A stretch of DNA of 64,000 nucleotides from Desulfitobacterium_A nosdiversum (GTDB lineage: Bacteria > Bacillota > Desulfitobacteriia > Desulfitobacteriales > Desulfitobacteriaceae), in contig NZ_CP172056.1 of NCBI RefSeq assembly GCF_049860565.1, positions 2,852,001 through 2,916,000 on the forward strand, given 5' to 3'. The notes under the pieces are model-generated. The model was given only the letters and a program-made list of their open reading frames with translations. It did no database searches and had not been told where the DNA came from. Shown here in pieces: positions 38,435 through 48,200 of the stretch (within the stretch, counting starts at the first letter, position 1; every line of letters starts with the position of its first letter). The position numbers and the translations under genes were made by a program.

Positions 38435-38533
38435 TAGGTCAAGTATTTAGAAAATATGGATCTAGAGATATTCTTAAGGACATAAATTGATAATAAGAAC
38501 TTTGATACTAAAAAATAGGGAGAGTGGCCAAAC

Positions 38534-39595
38534 GTGGAGAATGAACGCGTAAAATACGCGAGAAGGTTCTTAAAAGAATTATCAGACCATACGGGAGTAT
38601 CAGGATATGAACGTTTGATTGCCCCGATTATCCTTCGTGAATTCCAAACCAGCGCGGAAGAGCTTAACACCGACCATTTTGGTAACATATATGCCCAAAA
38701 AGCTGGAGAAATAGGACGTTATAAAGTAATGCTCGCCGCCCACATGGATGAGATCGGACTCATGGTCAAAAAGATTGACCCTCGAGGATTTATACGCTTC
38801 ACTACAATTGGGGGAGTAGATCAACGTACGCTTCTTTCACAGGAAGTTATTATCCATGGCCGTAAACCTATTCCTGGAGTCATTGGTTCTATGCCTCCTC
38901 ATCTGGTTGCGGAGGACAGGGATAAAGCGATTAAACTTGAAGATATGGGAATTGATGTTGGTCTGTCCTGCGATGAAATTAAGGACCGGATAAACATTGG
39001 CGATATAATAACAGTCAAACGTAAATCTATTGACCTGCTGGGCAATCTTATCTCCGGAAAATCATTTGATGACCGCGCAGGTGTTGTAGTAATGCAAATT
39101 TGTCTGCAGGAACTCCGCCATCTGCATCATGCACATGATGTCATTGCTGTAACAACAACGCAGGAAGAGGTAGGTCTGAGGGGAGCTATAACAAGTGCCG
39201 ATACTCTGAACCCCGATCTTGCAATTGCTATCGATGTTACCCACGGATCAACCCCTGATACTAAAGGACAAGTTAATATTGAATTAGGGAAAGGGCCGAC
39301 TATAGCTCTTGGTCCTAATATCCACCCATCGGTTTATAAACATATGGCTGAGGCTGCTCAAGATGCTCGTATACCTTATCAAATTGAACCCATTGCCGGC
39401 ATGAGCGGAACAGACGCTTGGGCAATACAAGTCGCTCAAGCTGGTGTTCCCACAGGTCTGCTGTCATTACCGCTTCGATATATGCATACCTCTGTTGAGA
39501 CCATATCTCTTGATGATGTGGTCAATGCAGGTCTTTTGCTCGCTCATTTTATCGCGCGCCTGCCGGAAGATTTGGAGGGAAATCTATGCTACTGA
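38534..39595 (+). CDS. M42-family metallo-aminopeptidase, paralogue 1
   Basis: 353 residues. Start GTG 38534 after GGGAGAG. M42 motifs: AAHMDEIGLM (first metal His/Asp), GKSFDDRAG (bridging Asp), TTQEEVGLRGA (catalytic Glu pair), AIDVTHG (Asp) and the C-terminal LPLRYMHTSVETI (His). This family forms large tetrahedral aminopeptidase assemblies in the cytoplasm. It overlaps the next M42 gene by ten bases. Some relatives were once labelled endoglucanase, which the motifs do not support. Confidence 0.92.
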   Translation: MENERVKYARRFLKELSDHTGVSGYERLIAPIILREFQTSAEELNTDHFGNIYAQKAGEIGRYKVMLAAHMDEIGLMVKKIDPRGFIRFTTIGGVDQRTLLSQEVIIHGRKPIPGVIGSMPPHLVAEDRDKAIKLEDMGIDVGLSCDEIKDRINIGDIITVKRKSIDLLGNLISGKSFDDRAGVVVMQICLQELRHLHHAHDVIAVTTTQEEVGLRGAITSADTLNPDLAIAIDVTHGSTPDTKGQVNIELGKGPTIALGPNIHPSVYKHMAEAAQDARIPYQIEPIAGMSGTDAWAIQVAQAGVPTGLLSLPLRYMHTSVETISLDDVVNAGLLLAHFIARLPEDLEGNLCY

Positions 39596-40632
39596 AAACC
39601 TTAAGTGAATTAAATGGAACTTCAGGTGCTGAGCATGACGTTCGTAACACCTTGCGTTCAGTTATTACGCCCTGGGTTGATTCCACTTTTATTGATAAAA
39701 TCGGTAACCTTATTGCACATAAGACAGGGGAGAAGAACACCCCAAAAGTTCTTATAACTGCTCACATGGACGAAGTCGCTTTGATGATTACAGAAATAAC
39801 CTCCGAAGGTTTTTTAAAGTTTCAGTCAGTAGGCGGAATTGATCCTCGTGTTCTTGTTTCTAAACCCATAAATATTTCGGGAATAAACGGAGTGATTGGA
39901 GCTAAAGCCATTCACTTGCAAAAATTGCAAGAGCGCCAACAGGCTCTTAAGCTGGAACAGCTATACATTGATATTGGCTCAAAATCTAAGGAAGAGGCCG
40001 CCAAGTATGTTAAATTAGGTGACTATGCTTACTTTACAACTGAGTTTGAGGCTCTAGGAAATGACTTTTTTAAAGGGAAAGCCTTTGATGACCGTGTTGG
40101 GTGCTATATTCTAACTGAAATTTTGAAAAAGACTTTCAATCTTTCTTTGGCTGCAGCTTTTACGGTTCAAGAAGAAGTTGGGTTAAGAGGAGCTAAGGTT
40201 GCAGCCTATCACCTTAAGCCTGATTTTGCCATTGTCCTTGAGGGCACAGTCTCAGCCGAAATGGCCCATCTGGAAGAAGAGGCAGATTGGGTCACAGAAT
40301 TAGGTAAAGGACCCGCTTTATCTATCTTTGATCAATCGACACTCTATAATCCCCTTTTAATTCAACAAGTCGTGGATATAGCTAAAAATCAAAAAATCCC
40401 CTTGCAATTTCGAAGAGGAAGCAGTGGGGGTAATGATGCCGGAAAAATTCATATAAGCCGAGAAGGTATACCAACTCTGTGCATCAATATACCATGCCGC
40501 TATATTCACTCAGGCGTATCATTAGTTAATAAAAAAGATATTCAAAATACAATTAAACTTGTTGAAGAAATCCTAAAAGAAATTCCTCAAAAGTTTAATT
40601 TCAATCAAGAAAAAGGGGGATTATTAGAATGA
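39586..40632 (+). CDS. M42-family metallo-aminopeptidase, paralogue 2
   Basis: 348 residues. Motifs parallel paralogue 1: TAHMDEVALM, GKAFDDRVG, FTVQEEVGLRGA, a variant IVLEGTVSAE in place of AIDVT (Glu where the others have Asp), and IPCRYIHSGVSL. The changed fourth motif hints at different metal binding or specificity. ATG 39586 lies within the end of paralogue 1 and GGAGG at 39575-39579 supplies a ribosome site. It overlaps paralogue 3 by four bases. Confidence 0.92.
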   Translation: MLLKTLSELNGTSGAEHDVRNTLRSVITPWVDSTFIDKIGNLIAHKTGEKNTPKVLITAHMDEVALMITEITSEGFLKFQSVGGIDPRVLVSKPINISGINGVIGAKAIHLQKLQERQQALKLEQLYIDIGSKSKEEAAKYVKLGDYAYFTTEFEALGNDFFKGKAFDDRVGCYILTEILKKTFNLSLAAAFTVQEEVGLRGAKVAAYHLKPDFAIVLEGTVSAEMAHLEEEADWVTELGKGPALSIFDQSTLYNPLLIQQVVDIAKNQKIPLQFRRGSSGGNDAGKIHISREGIPTLCINIPCRYIHSGVSLVNKKDIQNTIKLVEEILKEIPQKFNFNQEKGGLLE

Positions 40633-41636
40633 TCCGTTTAAATTCGGAAGATTATTCTTTGTTACAACGCCTAACACAAGTTTATGGTCCTTCTGGTGTT
40701 GAAGATGAAGTTAGAAAATTGATTATTGAAGAAATCCGCCCGTATTGCGATACGTTTAGACAAGATAAATTAGGTAATTTGATTGTTGTCCGTCAGGGAA
40801 CCGGAAAGAAAATTATGATTGCTGCCCATATGGATGAAATCGGAATCATGATTACCCATATCGATGAGAATGGATTTTTACGTTTTACTCCTGTGGGAGG
40901 AGTTCATATTTCAGAGCTTCCTCATCGCCGTGTTCAATTCAAAAATGGTCATACCGGTGTTATAAGCGTCGAGAAATTAGAGAAACCGTCTGATTTAAAG
41001 CTTACAAAACTTTACGTAGATATTGGGGCAAATAATCGTGAAGAAGCTGAGCAAATCATTAGAATAGGGGATATTGCAGTTTTTATAGGAACATTTGTCC
41101 AGACCGGATCACGCATCCTCTCTAAAGCTCTTGATGATCGAATCGGTTGCTTTATTGCACTTGAAACATTAAAGCGAGTTCAATCAAATCATGAACTTTC
41201 CTTTGTTTTTACGGTTCAAGAAGAAGTTGGGTTAAGAGGAGCACAAACTGCAGCATTTACACTTGATCCTGATCTGGCCATTGCTGTTGATGTAACTCTT
41301 ACAGGGGATACTCCTAATGCCCACACCATGGATGTTAAAATCGGAAAGGGGGTTGCTATCAAGGTTTTTGACCGTTCAATGATTACCCCGCCGCAAGTTA
41401 AACAGTGGATGGCCTCAACCTCAGAAAACAATCAAATTCCTTATCAATGGGAAGTTCTTGAATTTGGAGGAACAGATTCGGGTACAATTCATTTAACTAA
41501 GGGGGGAATACCTTCAGGTGTACTTTCTATACCAACGCGCTATGTTCACAGTCCCTCAGAAATGATAGATACAAGGGATGTTGAATCAGCTATCAGTCTG
41601 CTTGTGGCTTTACTTGAAAGTCCAGCGGAACTCTAA
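40629..41636 (+). CDS. M42-family metallo-aminopeptidase, paralogue 3
   Basis: 335 residues with motifs AAHMDEIGIM, SKALDDRIG, FTVQEEVGLRGA, AVDVTLTGD and IPTRYVHSPSEM; a full M42 ligand set. ATGA overlap with paralogue 2 implies coupled translation. With the two preceding genes it forms a three-gene M42 operon. M42 proteins can form homo- or hetero-oligomers, so a mixed complex is possible but not shown. Confidence 0.92.
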   Translation: MIRLNSEDYSLLQRLTQVYGPSGVEDEVRKLIIEEIRPYCDTFRQDKLGNLIVVRQGTGKKIMIAAHMDEIGIMITHIDENGFLRFTPVGGVHISELPHRRVQFKNGHTGVISVEKLEKPSDLKLTKLYVDIGANNREEAEQIIRIGDIAVFIGTFVQTGSRILSKALDDRIGCFIALETLKRVQSNHELSFVFTVQEEVGLRGAQTAAFTLDPDLAIAVDVTLTGDTPNAHTMDVKIGKGVAIKVFDRSMITPPQVKQWMASTSENNQIPYQWEVLEFGGTDSGTIHLTKGGIPSGVLSIPTRYVHSPSEMIDTRDVESAISLLVALLESPAEL

Positions 41637-41741
41637 TTCAGTTCTTAACAACTACAATTGAAGGTATTTTAACAAAAAAATTAAAAAAACTCTTGAATAT
41701 AACCGAATATTTTCATATAATGTAAACGTTGCTTCTGACTT

Positions 41742-41817
41742 GCGCCACTAGCTCAGCTGGTAGAGCATCCGACTCTTAATCGGCAGGTCCACGGTTCGAT
41801 CCCGTGGTGGCGCACCA
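41742..41817 (+). tRNA. tRNA-Lys (anticodon CUU), CCA encoded
   Basis: Full cloverleaf. Acceptor arms GCGCCAC/GTGGCGC, D arms GCTC/GAGC, anticodon loop CTCTTAA (CUU), T arm CACGG-TTCGATC-CCGTG, then ACCA. The 27-43 pair is a mismatch. A terminator follows. The anticodon region 41770-41784 recurs at 50641, so this gene is the island insertion site. Confidence 0.97.
41770..41784 (+). repeat. Left attachment repeat inside tRNA-Lys
   Basis: CGACTCTTAATCGGC, the anticodon stem-loop of tRNA-Lys. The same 15 bases recur at 50641-50655. Confidence 0.75.
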
Positions 41818-41830
41818 TATTGGACTTACT

Positions 41831-41855
41831 CCCGCAAGTAATTTGCGGGTTTTTG
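41831..41855 (+). terminator. Terminator after tRNA-Lys
   Basis: CCCGCAA (41831-41837) and TTGCGGG (41843-41849) followed by TTTTT, 14 bp after the tRNA. Confidence 0.85.
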
Positions 41856-41886
41856 CTTATTGATATATTGCATAAATACAGCATTT

Positions 41887-41905
41887 GGGGACATTCTGTG
41901 GACAT
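41887..41905 (+). repeat. GGGGACAT-type repeats near the left island end
   Basis: GGGGACAT at 41887-41894 and GTGGACAT at 41898-41905, same orientation. Four similar octamers lie at 50504-50550 near the other end. Placement inside both ends suggests arm-type integrase binding sites. Confidence 0.5.
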
Positions 41906-41947
41906 GTGACTCAAAGCGATGCCCAATCAGGCCTAAAAAAATTCATA

Positions 41948-43868
41948 ATCGGATAGGAGACCACCCATTATTTGAGTGGTCGACCTTCCACACCACCGTA
42001 CGTACCGTTCGGTATACGGCGGTTCCTCAGTTTACGCGGTTACTTGTCGATAGTATTCAGAAAAGAATAGGAACCCAAATCCTTTAATCGTTTCATTATT
42101 AAGGGATTTGGATAGGATTGGGCTATTGGATATTCTCCAGTAGCCTTTTCTTGTATTTGCGTATTCCCATGCTTTCTGTTTATGGACTCCGAGCGATTTA
42201 AGCATCTTAAATCTCGTTCTTAATCGTTTCCATTGTTTCCAGTAAATCATGCGAATCCTTCTTCTCATCCATTCATCTGTATCAGATAGCAATTTCTTTA
42301 TATCCGCTATCTTGAAGTAGTTTATCCACCCCATAATGTAGCGTCTTAGCTTTGTTGCTCTTGTCTCATTGCCCATTCCGTTGCTTCTGGAAGTAAGCTC
42401 TTTTACTTTTCTTCTCATTTTAACAACTGATTTTGGATGAATTCTAATTCTCGTTTTTCCTTTGTAGCGGTAAAATGAGAATCCAAGAAATTTTACCTTC
42501 CCTACGTAGTCGACCACTGTTTTCTCCCTGTTCACTTTTAGGAATAATTTATTCTCAATGAAAGGGAGTATGTTTCTGAGTGTGCGTTCTGCGCTTTTCC
42601 TGCTTCTGCAGAAGATTAGCAGGTCGTCCGCATAGCGGACGAACCGGTGCCCCCTTTTCTCAAGTTCCTTGTCCAGCTCAGTAAGCATGATGTTGCTAAG
42701 AATTGGACTTAAAGGGCCTCCTTGAGGTACGCCGATCTCGGTTTCTTCGAATTTATGCCTAACGATTACTCCCGCTCTCAGGTATTTATGGATGAGGGAT
42801 ATGACACGTCCATCTCTTATGGTTCTGGATAGCACTTCGACTAGTTTACTTTGGTTTACCGTGTCAAAGTATTTCTCCAAATCCATGTCGACAACGTATT
42901 TATATCCTTCGTCTACGTTTTCTTGACATTTCCTGATTGCCTGATGAGCACTTCGTCCAGGCCGAAATCCATAGCTGTTGTCCGAAAACTGTCTTTCATA
43001 TATCGCCGTAAGTACTTGGGATATGGCTTGTTGCACAACTCTATCTACTACTGTAGGAATCCCTAGATTCCTTTTCTTCTTCCCGTCTTCTTTGGGTATT
43101 TCTACCCTGCGGACAGGATTAGGACGGTATTTACCGTCCAGGATTGACTGCCTGAGTTGACTTCCGTTTTCTTTGAGATATTGCAGAAGTTCATCTACTT
43201 CCATCCCATCGATTCCGTGAGCCCCTTTATTGGATTTTACTCTCTTGTAGGCGCTGTTCATGTTGTCTCTATCCAAGATTTGCTCATGCAGTCCCTCCTT
43301 CGACAGGTCTGCGTTGGTGATGTTGTTTTCAGCTATCCTTTCAGAATTGTGCGCTTCCGCATATCCTTTGTGTTCCGCACTATTCTTTTGCGGTGAGCCT
43401 TCCTTTGGACTTTTGTCTGCCGGAAGTTGGCTACACTTAACTTCTGATTTGGTAACATTCATTTACTTTCACCTCCTGTGGTTCAGCCCTTCCCACTGGC
43501 CGTCGACTGCCAGTGGTAGTATGGCTTCTGCTGACTTCTCACGACAAATCTTGTTTCAACCGTACTTCATACGTTTTGTTTCCGTACGTCCGTGAGACCT
43601 CCCCGGGTAAGAACGCAGTCTTTCCTTCCATTTATCTGCCACATTTACACCGTAGGCTTCCGGATAGTTTTGGGCTTTAGTTTGCTTTGCAACCTCACCC
43701 AGCCTACATATGCCTAATGTGATTTCTGTTCGTCAGACCAGAAGTTTGCCTCCAGCTTCCTTCAAACTCCACCTCACGATGGACGCTCTTGCTCTTGGCT
43801 ATGTGCTTGGCACTATCAACCCGCACTCGGGACTTTCACCCGTTAGACTGCGCCCATGCCGGGCGCAC
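41948..43868 (-). mobile_element. Group II intron
   Basis: On the minus strand the 5' end at 43868 begins GTGCGCCCGGCATGGGCGC, a typical group II start. The 3' part (42030 to 41948) has a domain V hairpin containing ACCGCCGTATACCGAACGGT, then a domain VI stem (GACCACTC/GGGTGGTC) and the end TCCTATCCGAT. The reverse transcriptase gene lies in domain IV. The intron begins six bases past a strong hairpin at 43875-43907, the placement expected of introns that target intrinsic terminators. Intact ORF and both RNA ends suggest it may still be functional. Confidence 0.9.
42032..43462 (-). CDS. ltrA: Group II intron reverse transcriptase/maturase
   Basis: 476 residues. Reverse transcriptase blocks: SYGFRPGRSAHQAI, VVDMDLEKYFDTVN, GVPQGGPLSPILSNI and the catalytic FVRYADDLLIF. 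A thumb/maturase domain X follows (GFSFYRYKGKTRIRIHPKS, IMGWINYFKIAD). There is no C-terminal HNH endonuclease, so insertion would rely on reverse splicing without second-strand cutting. GAGGTGAAAG precedes the ATG. Needed for intron folding and mobility. Confidence 0.95.
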   Translation of the reverse strand: MNVTKSEVKCSQLPADKSPKEGSPQKNSAEHKGYAEAHNSERIAENNITNADLSKEGLHEQILDRDNMNSAYKRVKSNKGAHGIDGMEVDELLQYLKENGSQLRQSILDGKYRPNPVRRVEIPKEDGKKKRNLGIPTVVDRVVQQAISQVLTAIYERQFSDNSYGFRPGRSAHQAIRKCQENVDEGYKYVVDMDLEKYFDTVNQSKLVEVLSRTIRDGRVISLIHKYLRAGVIVRHKFEETEIGVPQGGPLSPILSNIMLTELDKELEKRGHRFVRYADDLLIFCRSRKSAERTLRNILPFIENKLFLKVNREKTVVDYVGKVKFLGFSFYRYKGKTRIRIHPKSVVKMRRKVKELTSRSNGMGNETRATKLRRYIMGWINYFKIADIKKLLSDTDEWMRRRIRMIYWKQWKRLRTRFKMLKSLGVHKQKAWEYANTRKGYWRISNSPILSKSLNNETIKGFGFLFFSEYYRQVTA

Positions 43869-43874
43869 AAAAGT

Positions 43875-43907
43875 AAAAAAGAACGGGCATTAAGCCTGTT
43901 CTTTTTT
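43875..43907. terminator. Bidirectional terminator, group II intron target
   Basis: Arms AAAAAAGAACGGGC and GCCTGTTCTTTTTT with loop ATTAA. It ended the integrase gene (minus strand), and the intron sits immediately beyond it. Confidence 0.88.
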
Positions 43908-43908
43908 G

Positions 43909-44543
43909 TGTTCAAAAAGTCCTCTAGTTCTTCCGCTGCGTCCTTGTCGGCACTTTGAAGAGCAGTAGCGTATATGTCAGCGGTTATTGTTATGGAGGAA
44001 TGCCCGAGGAGGCTTGAAACGTTCTTTAAAGGAACAACTTGAGCAATTAGTAGGCTTGTGCTCGTGTGACTTAGGTCATGAAAACGGATATGAGGTAGTG
44101 GAGTCTTTCCTTCCTTAGCACTCTTTCATTATAACTATTGAGAAAATCGTTAAACCAACTACTGACAGTGTCCGAATGCATCGGCCTTCCGCTCCATGCC
44201 GTAAATAGTCGATCACTGTCCTCCCAGGTGACTCCTATTTTAGGTCATTCTCTGTTTTGTTCAACTTTGTACTCCTTATCTAAGGTCACTATAGATGATG
44301 ATAATGCCACAAGACGTTTCGAATTCTCTATTTTAGGGTCCTTATCGACTATTACCGTTTCGGATCGGATGTGTATTGGCTCAGTTTTATGACAGCAAGT
44401 TGTTCTGAAGTTAAGGTCAATCGCATTCCACTCTAAACCAAGGAGTTCTCCTCTACGAAGACCAGTAAAGAGAGCGAGTGTAACCAAAACACGATACTTT
44501 ATCGGTTCTTCCATAATAGCTTGAAGTAGTTCTGCGCTTTGTG
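43909..44543 (-). pseudogene. Tyrosine recombinase (phage-type integrase), degraded
   Basis: Minus-strand translation matches the catalytic domain of ICE/phage integrases: MEEPIKYRVLV, TGLRRGELLGLEWNAIDL (Arg I box), then WEDSDRLFTAWSGRPMHSDT, then LPHIRFHDLSHTSTSLLIA and LGHSSITITADIYATAL with the nucleophile Tyr. Lesions: an in-frame TGA at 44245-44247, a frameshift near 44105-44120, no N-terminal arm-binding domain, and HDLSHT where HDLRHT carries the essential second Arg. The gene is dead, so the island cannot excise by its own integrase. Position next to the tRNA is typical for the integrase that inserted the island. Confidence 0.88.
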
Positions 44544-44618
44544 TAATCCATTATTACAAGAGCTGGGACTAGTTTTGAAGTGGGTTTTTACTCCACTTTT
44601 TCTTTTTGCGACATATAA

Positions 44619-44834
44619 ATGTTTCCACGTATGAGTCGCGTCGAGATCGTAGTAAGTCTGGAAACACTTACAGAATAAAAACCGTTTGTAGCAAGGGTTT
44701 TCAGGTCTGAATATAAATTGCATTACGATTTAGTGGGACCAATTACGTCAGGGGGATATGTTTGGATGGTTTAGTTCAACAGTTTCGAGATAGGGCGTAC
44801 ATGTGGAAACATGTTTAGTATGTAAATGTTTCCA
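44619..44834. repeat. Repeated TGGAAACAT motif upstream of the NACHT gene
   Basis: TGGAAACAT at 44804-44812 faces its reverse complement at 44826-44834, a nine-base inverted repeat with a 13-base gap. Another reverse copy is at 44619-44627, and a forward copy lies beyond the NACHT gene at 50363-50371. Possible protein-binding sites of the island. Confidence 0.45.
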
Positions 44835-44908
44835 ATGCCGTTGATAATTTTCACTGTATTTATTGCGTCCGACAAAATGGGGACTAGTAAAGAAGTATAT
44901 TGAGTATG

Positions 44909-44948
44909 AACAGCCAGAACGTTTTTTGGGACGTTCCGGCTGTTTTTG
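44909..44948 (+). terminator. Terminator-like hairpin upstream of the NACHT gene
   Basis: AACAGCC-A-GAACGT (44909-44922) pairs with ACGTTC-C-GGCTGTT (44931-44944), then TTTTTG. It may shield the NACHT gene from upstream transcription; no + strand gene lies before it. Confidence 0.75.
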
Positions 44949-45211
44949 TTCTTTATTGGAATACATATTCAATATATGAAGGAAACAACAGAAATGTGTA
45001 GAAACGTTAAAGTGGAACAATTTGGGTCGATTCGACAACCCAAACACCTTAAGATAGATGTAAGATTACGGAGTTTAGATCTGAACTATGATTTAATGAA
45101 TGCCTAGCTTTCGTCGGTTTGTGGAACAAATTTACTAATTTTTTCTATTAAAGGGTGCGGAAAGGGGCTTGGATTGTATATCACTATTTTGTATTAGACG
45201 GAGGAAAAATA

Positions 45212-48200
45212 ATGATAAAGGATTTAAAGTTCAAAGAAGTATGTAATTTACTAAAAAAGGATGACGGTACACTAATTGATTTAGTTGATAAGCTAATGGG
45301 TGCTGCTATTGTGTTTTCTCCTATTATAATTGGACCAGAGGCACTACCAATTTTAGGACTACTTGCTACCAAAAACGAGTTGACCAAAATTGGTAAAAGC
45401 TTACTCGAAAAGTATACCAGCAAAAAAGATAGCGATTATATTGCTCGAATGAAAAGGATGGAGGTTGCTTACGGACTAATTTGCTTTACTTCCTTCTTTG
45501 AAGCGCTTGACCAATTGTTACCGGATGATATTCTCAAAAAAATAGATCTTACGATTGATGAAAAGAAGCAAATAGTAGAAGACGCAAATGAAAAATCAAA
45601 GATTTCTGAAATAGAAAACGACAGTGCTTATGATTGTCTTAAAGGCGGCATTTTAGAAGAACCTTTATCGTTTCCCCATCCCATCGTTCCTTTTAAAGCA
45701 GAAACAGTACGGTTAGAGCAATTATATGAACAAATGACTCAAAGCTTTTTCGAGTATTTGAGAAAAATATCTATTTCAGCAAAAGATAACAATAAAATAA
45801 AAGAGTCTATTAAAAAGTTAATAAAAGAATTGCCTAAACAAGCTTTAGATTGCTATAGAAGTCAGTACTTTGAACTTGCTCGCAAATTTAATGATTTTTG
45901 CCTGTGGTCTCAGATTCGCGAGCACAAAATTACTCAAGGGGCCCTCGAAAATGTATCTCTATACATGAAATATCAGACATCTCTACTTGATGAGAGTTCT
46001 AAGAAGATTGACTTTGGCTTTAATAAGCTACAGGAAATAGTGTTAACTATTCCGAACCAATTTAATGCATTGGAAGTTGCCAATGTTGTAAATGGTTTAA
46101 AACGTGATTATGAGAATAGAATTAATGATCCCATAATAGAAGATTATGTTCACGATGATGGAAAGCCGGCTTTGAACTTCCCAAAGATTTCAGAAGCGTT
46201 TATCCCGCAGTCGTATCGTGTTCTTCGGTATACTAAGCAAAATAAACATCTGGAACGGGAAGAAACTTGGGAAAATCTTGAGGCTAAGAATGATCTTGGG
46301 TTCTTTCTAGTAAGTTATCTGAGTTCACCTTATAGTATTGAAACTCCGTTACTGATATTGGGCCACCCAGGTAGTGGTAAGTCTGTTCTTACTAAAGTTT
46401 TGAGCGCAAGGCTAATGTCTGAATTATATACACCAATTCGGGTACCATTGAGAGAAGTCAACGCTGATTTGCCAACAGAGGACAAGATTGAATATATTAT
46501 TAATCGTACAACTGGGCACAAAATCAGTAGTTGGGCACATTTTAGCAGCCAATTTGCAGATAGACCTCTGGTAATTATTCTCGACGGTTATGATGAACTC
46601 CTTCAAGTGAGTGGTAAGGTTTACGCCGGTTATCTAAAGGAAGTGCAGCAATTCCAAAAAAGAGAGGCAGAACAAGGAAGGCCTGTGCGGGTAATTGTTA
46701 CTAGCCGTGTCACATTGATAGACAAGACCGCGATTCCAGAAGGAGCGACAGTGCTTCGTTTGATGGAGTTCGACAAAGTACAAAGGAATGCGTGGATAAG
46801 CATCTGGAACAAAGCTAACGAAAATTACTTTAATTCGTGTGAACCCAAAATACGACCATTTGAACTCCCGGAAAATAATAAGAACGGCAACGTGGAAAAG
46901 ATAATATCTTTAGCTGAGCAGCCGCTATTACTTTTGATGCTTGCGCTCTATGATTCAGACGGAAACAGTCTAAGAAAGCTTGAAAGTCTTGATCGTACTT
47001 TGTTATACGACAGTCTTCTCCGTCGTTTTATTGAACGTGAACGGCGCAGATATGTAAAAGGGTTCGACCAATTGATTCAAAAGGATAATGATACAGAAAT
47101 TGATCGAGAGATGCAACGATTAGGTGTAGCTGCGATTAGCATGTATAACCGCAGACAGCTTCATATACTCTCTTCTGAGCTCAATAGTGATCTCAAATTT
47201 TTCAATCTAGAACGTAAAATTACCGTTGACGACGGACGACCTATGAGTCAGGCAGACTTGCTTCTGGGTAGCTTCTTTTTTATTCATAAATCGGAAACAG
47301 ATCAATCTTGCTCAGAGTTCGAGCAAACAGAAGGAGATACAGCCTTTGAGTTTCTTCATAATACCTTTGGCGAGTTTTTGACGGCCGATTTTATTATGAG
47401 GTTCGCCTTACAGGAAACGGAAGCTTTGCATTCACTAAAGCAGCTCGAAAGTTTACGGGCGGAGTTACAAAAGAAAATACAGGATCCGGATGGCCTTATC
47501 AAAGATTGGTTTGCATGTTTAATATATTCTCCATTATATACTAGGCCAGTAGTGATAGAGATGCTCCGTGACTGGTCCACTCATATCCTTCATAAGAGAG
47601 GGTGTAAACGGGAGGACTTTATTAATTGCCTTAATGAGATTGTTGAGAGCCAGATTGATATGATTTTAAAAGGGAAACATTTTCCATCAATGTTGCGAAA
47701 TAAGGATGTTTTGCATGTTAGAGAGCTTCCTCTGCTTGGTCACATTGCCATTTATACATTGAATCTAATTATTATGCGAACTGTTCTCGATGATAAAAGT
47801 TATGTCTTTGACGAAGATTGTTATCGATCAAACGCGAAAAGCAGTGAATTAGAGGCATTCGGAACACGGGCTTGGGACCAGTTAACTTATATCTGGCGCT
47901 CATGGTTTCCACTGGATAATCTGAATGGCCTTTCAGCAATACTTTCTGCACGAAGGGAAGGCTCTAAGATCATATTGACGAGAAAGGAAACGTTTCGTGT
48001 AGATCCAAGCGATGATCGCCTCGATATTGTACTAAACGTTGCGTCAATGTTGGCAGATAATATCACATCAGGAGTAGTAGGGCTATTTTCCTGTAATTCA
48101 GACGAAAATGACCTTGTTGAAGTCGAAAAGCAGTTGAGTGAAGAAAATATTCATCTGCGTTTCGAGTTTTTAGTAAGACGTTTAAGACGTTTCCTATTAA

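Larger units (their letters stand above)
44544..45211. other. Gene-free stretch before the NACHT gene
   Basis: No convincing gene. It holds TGGAAACAT repeats, a terminator-like hairpin at 44909, and probably the promoter of the NACHT gene, which could not be placed with confidence. The first part may be remnants of the integrase N-terminal region. Short frames here lack ribosome sites. Confidence 0.6.

Noticed and set aside
43710..43958. Short + strand frames across the group II intron 5' region
   Set aside because: They overlap conserved intron RNA domains on the opposite strand and the terminator; not coding.
44748..45047. 99-codon minus-strand frame upstream of the NACHT gene
   Set aside because: Low-complexity translation, crosses the terminator hairpin and the TGGAAACAT repeats, no ribosome site.
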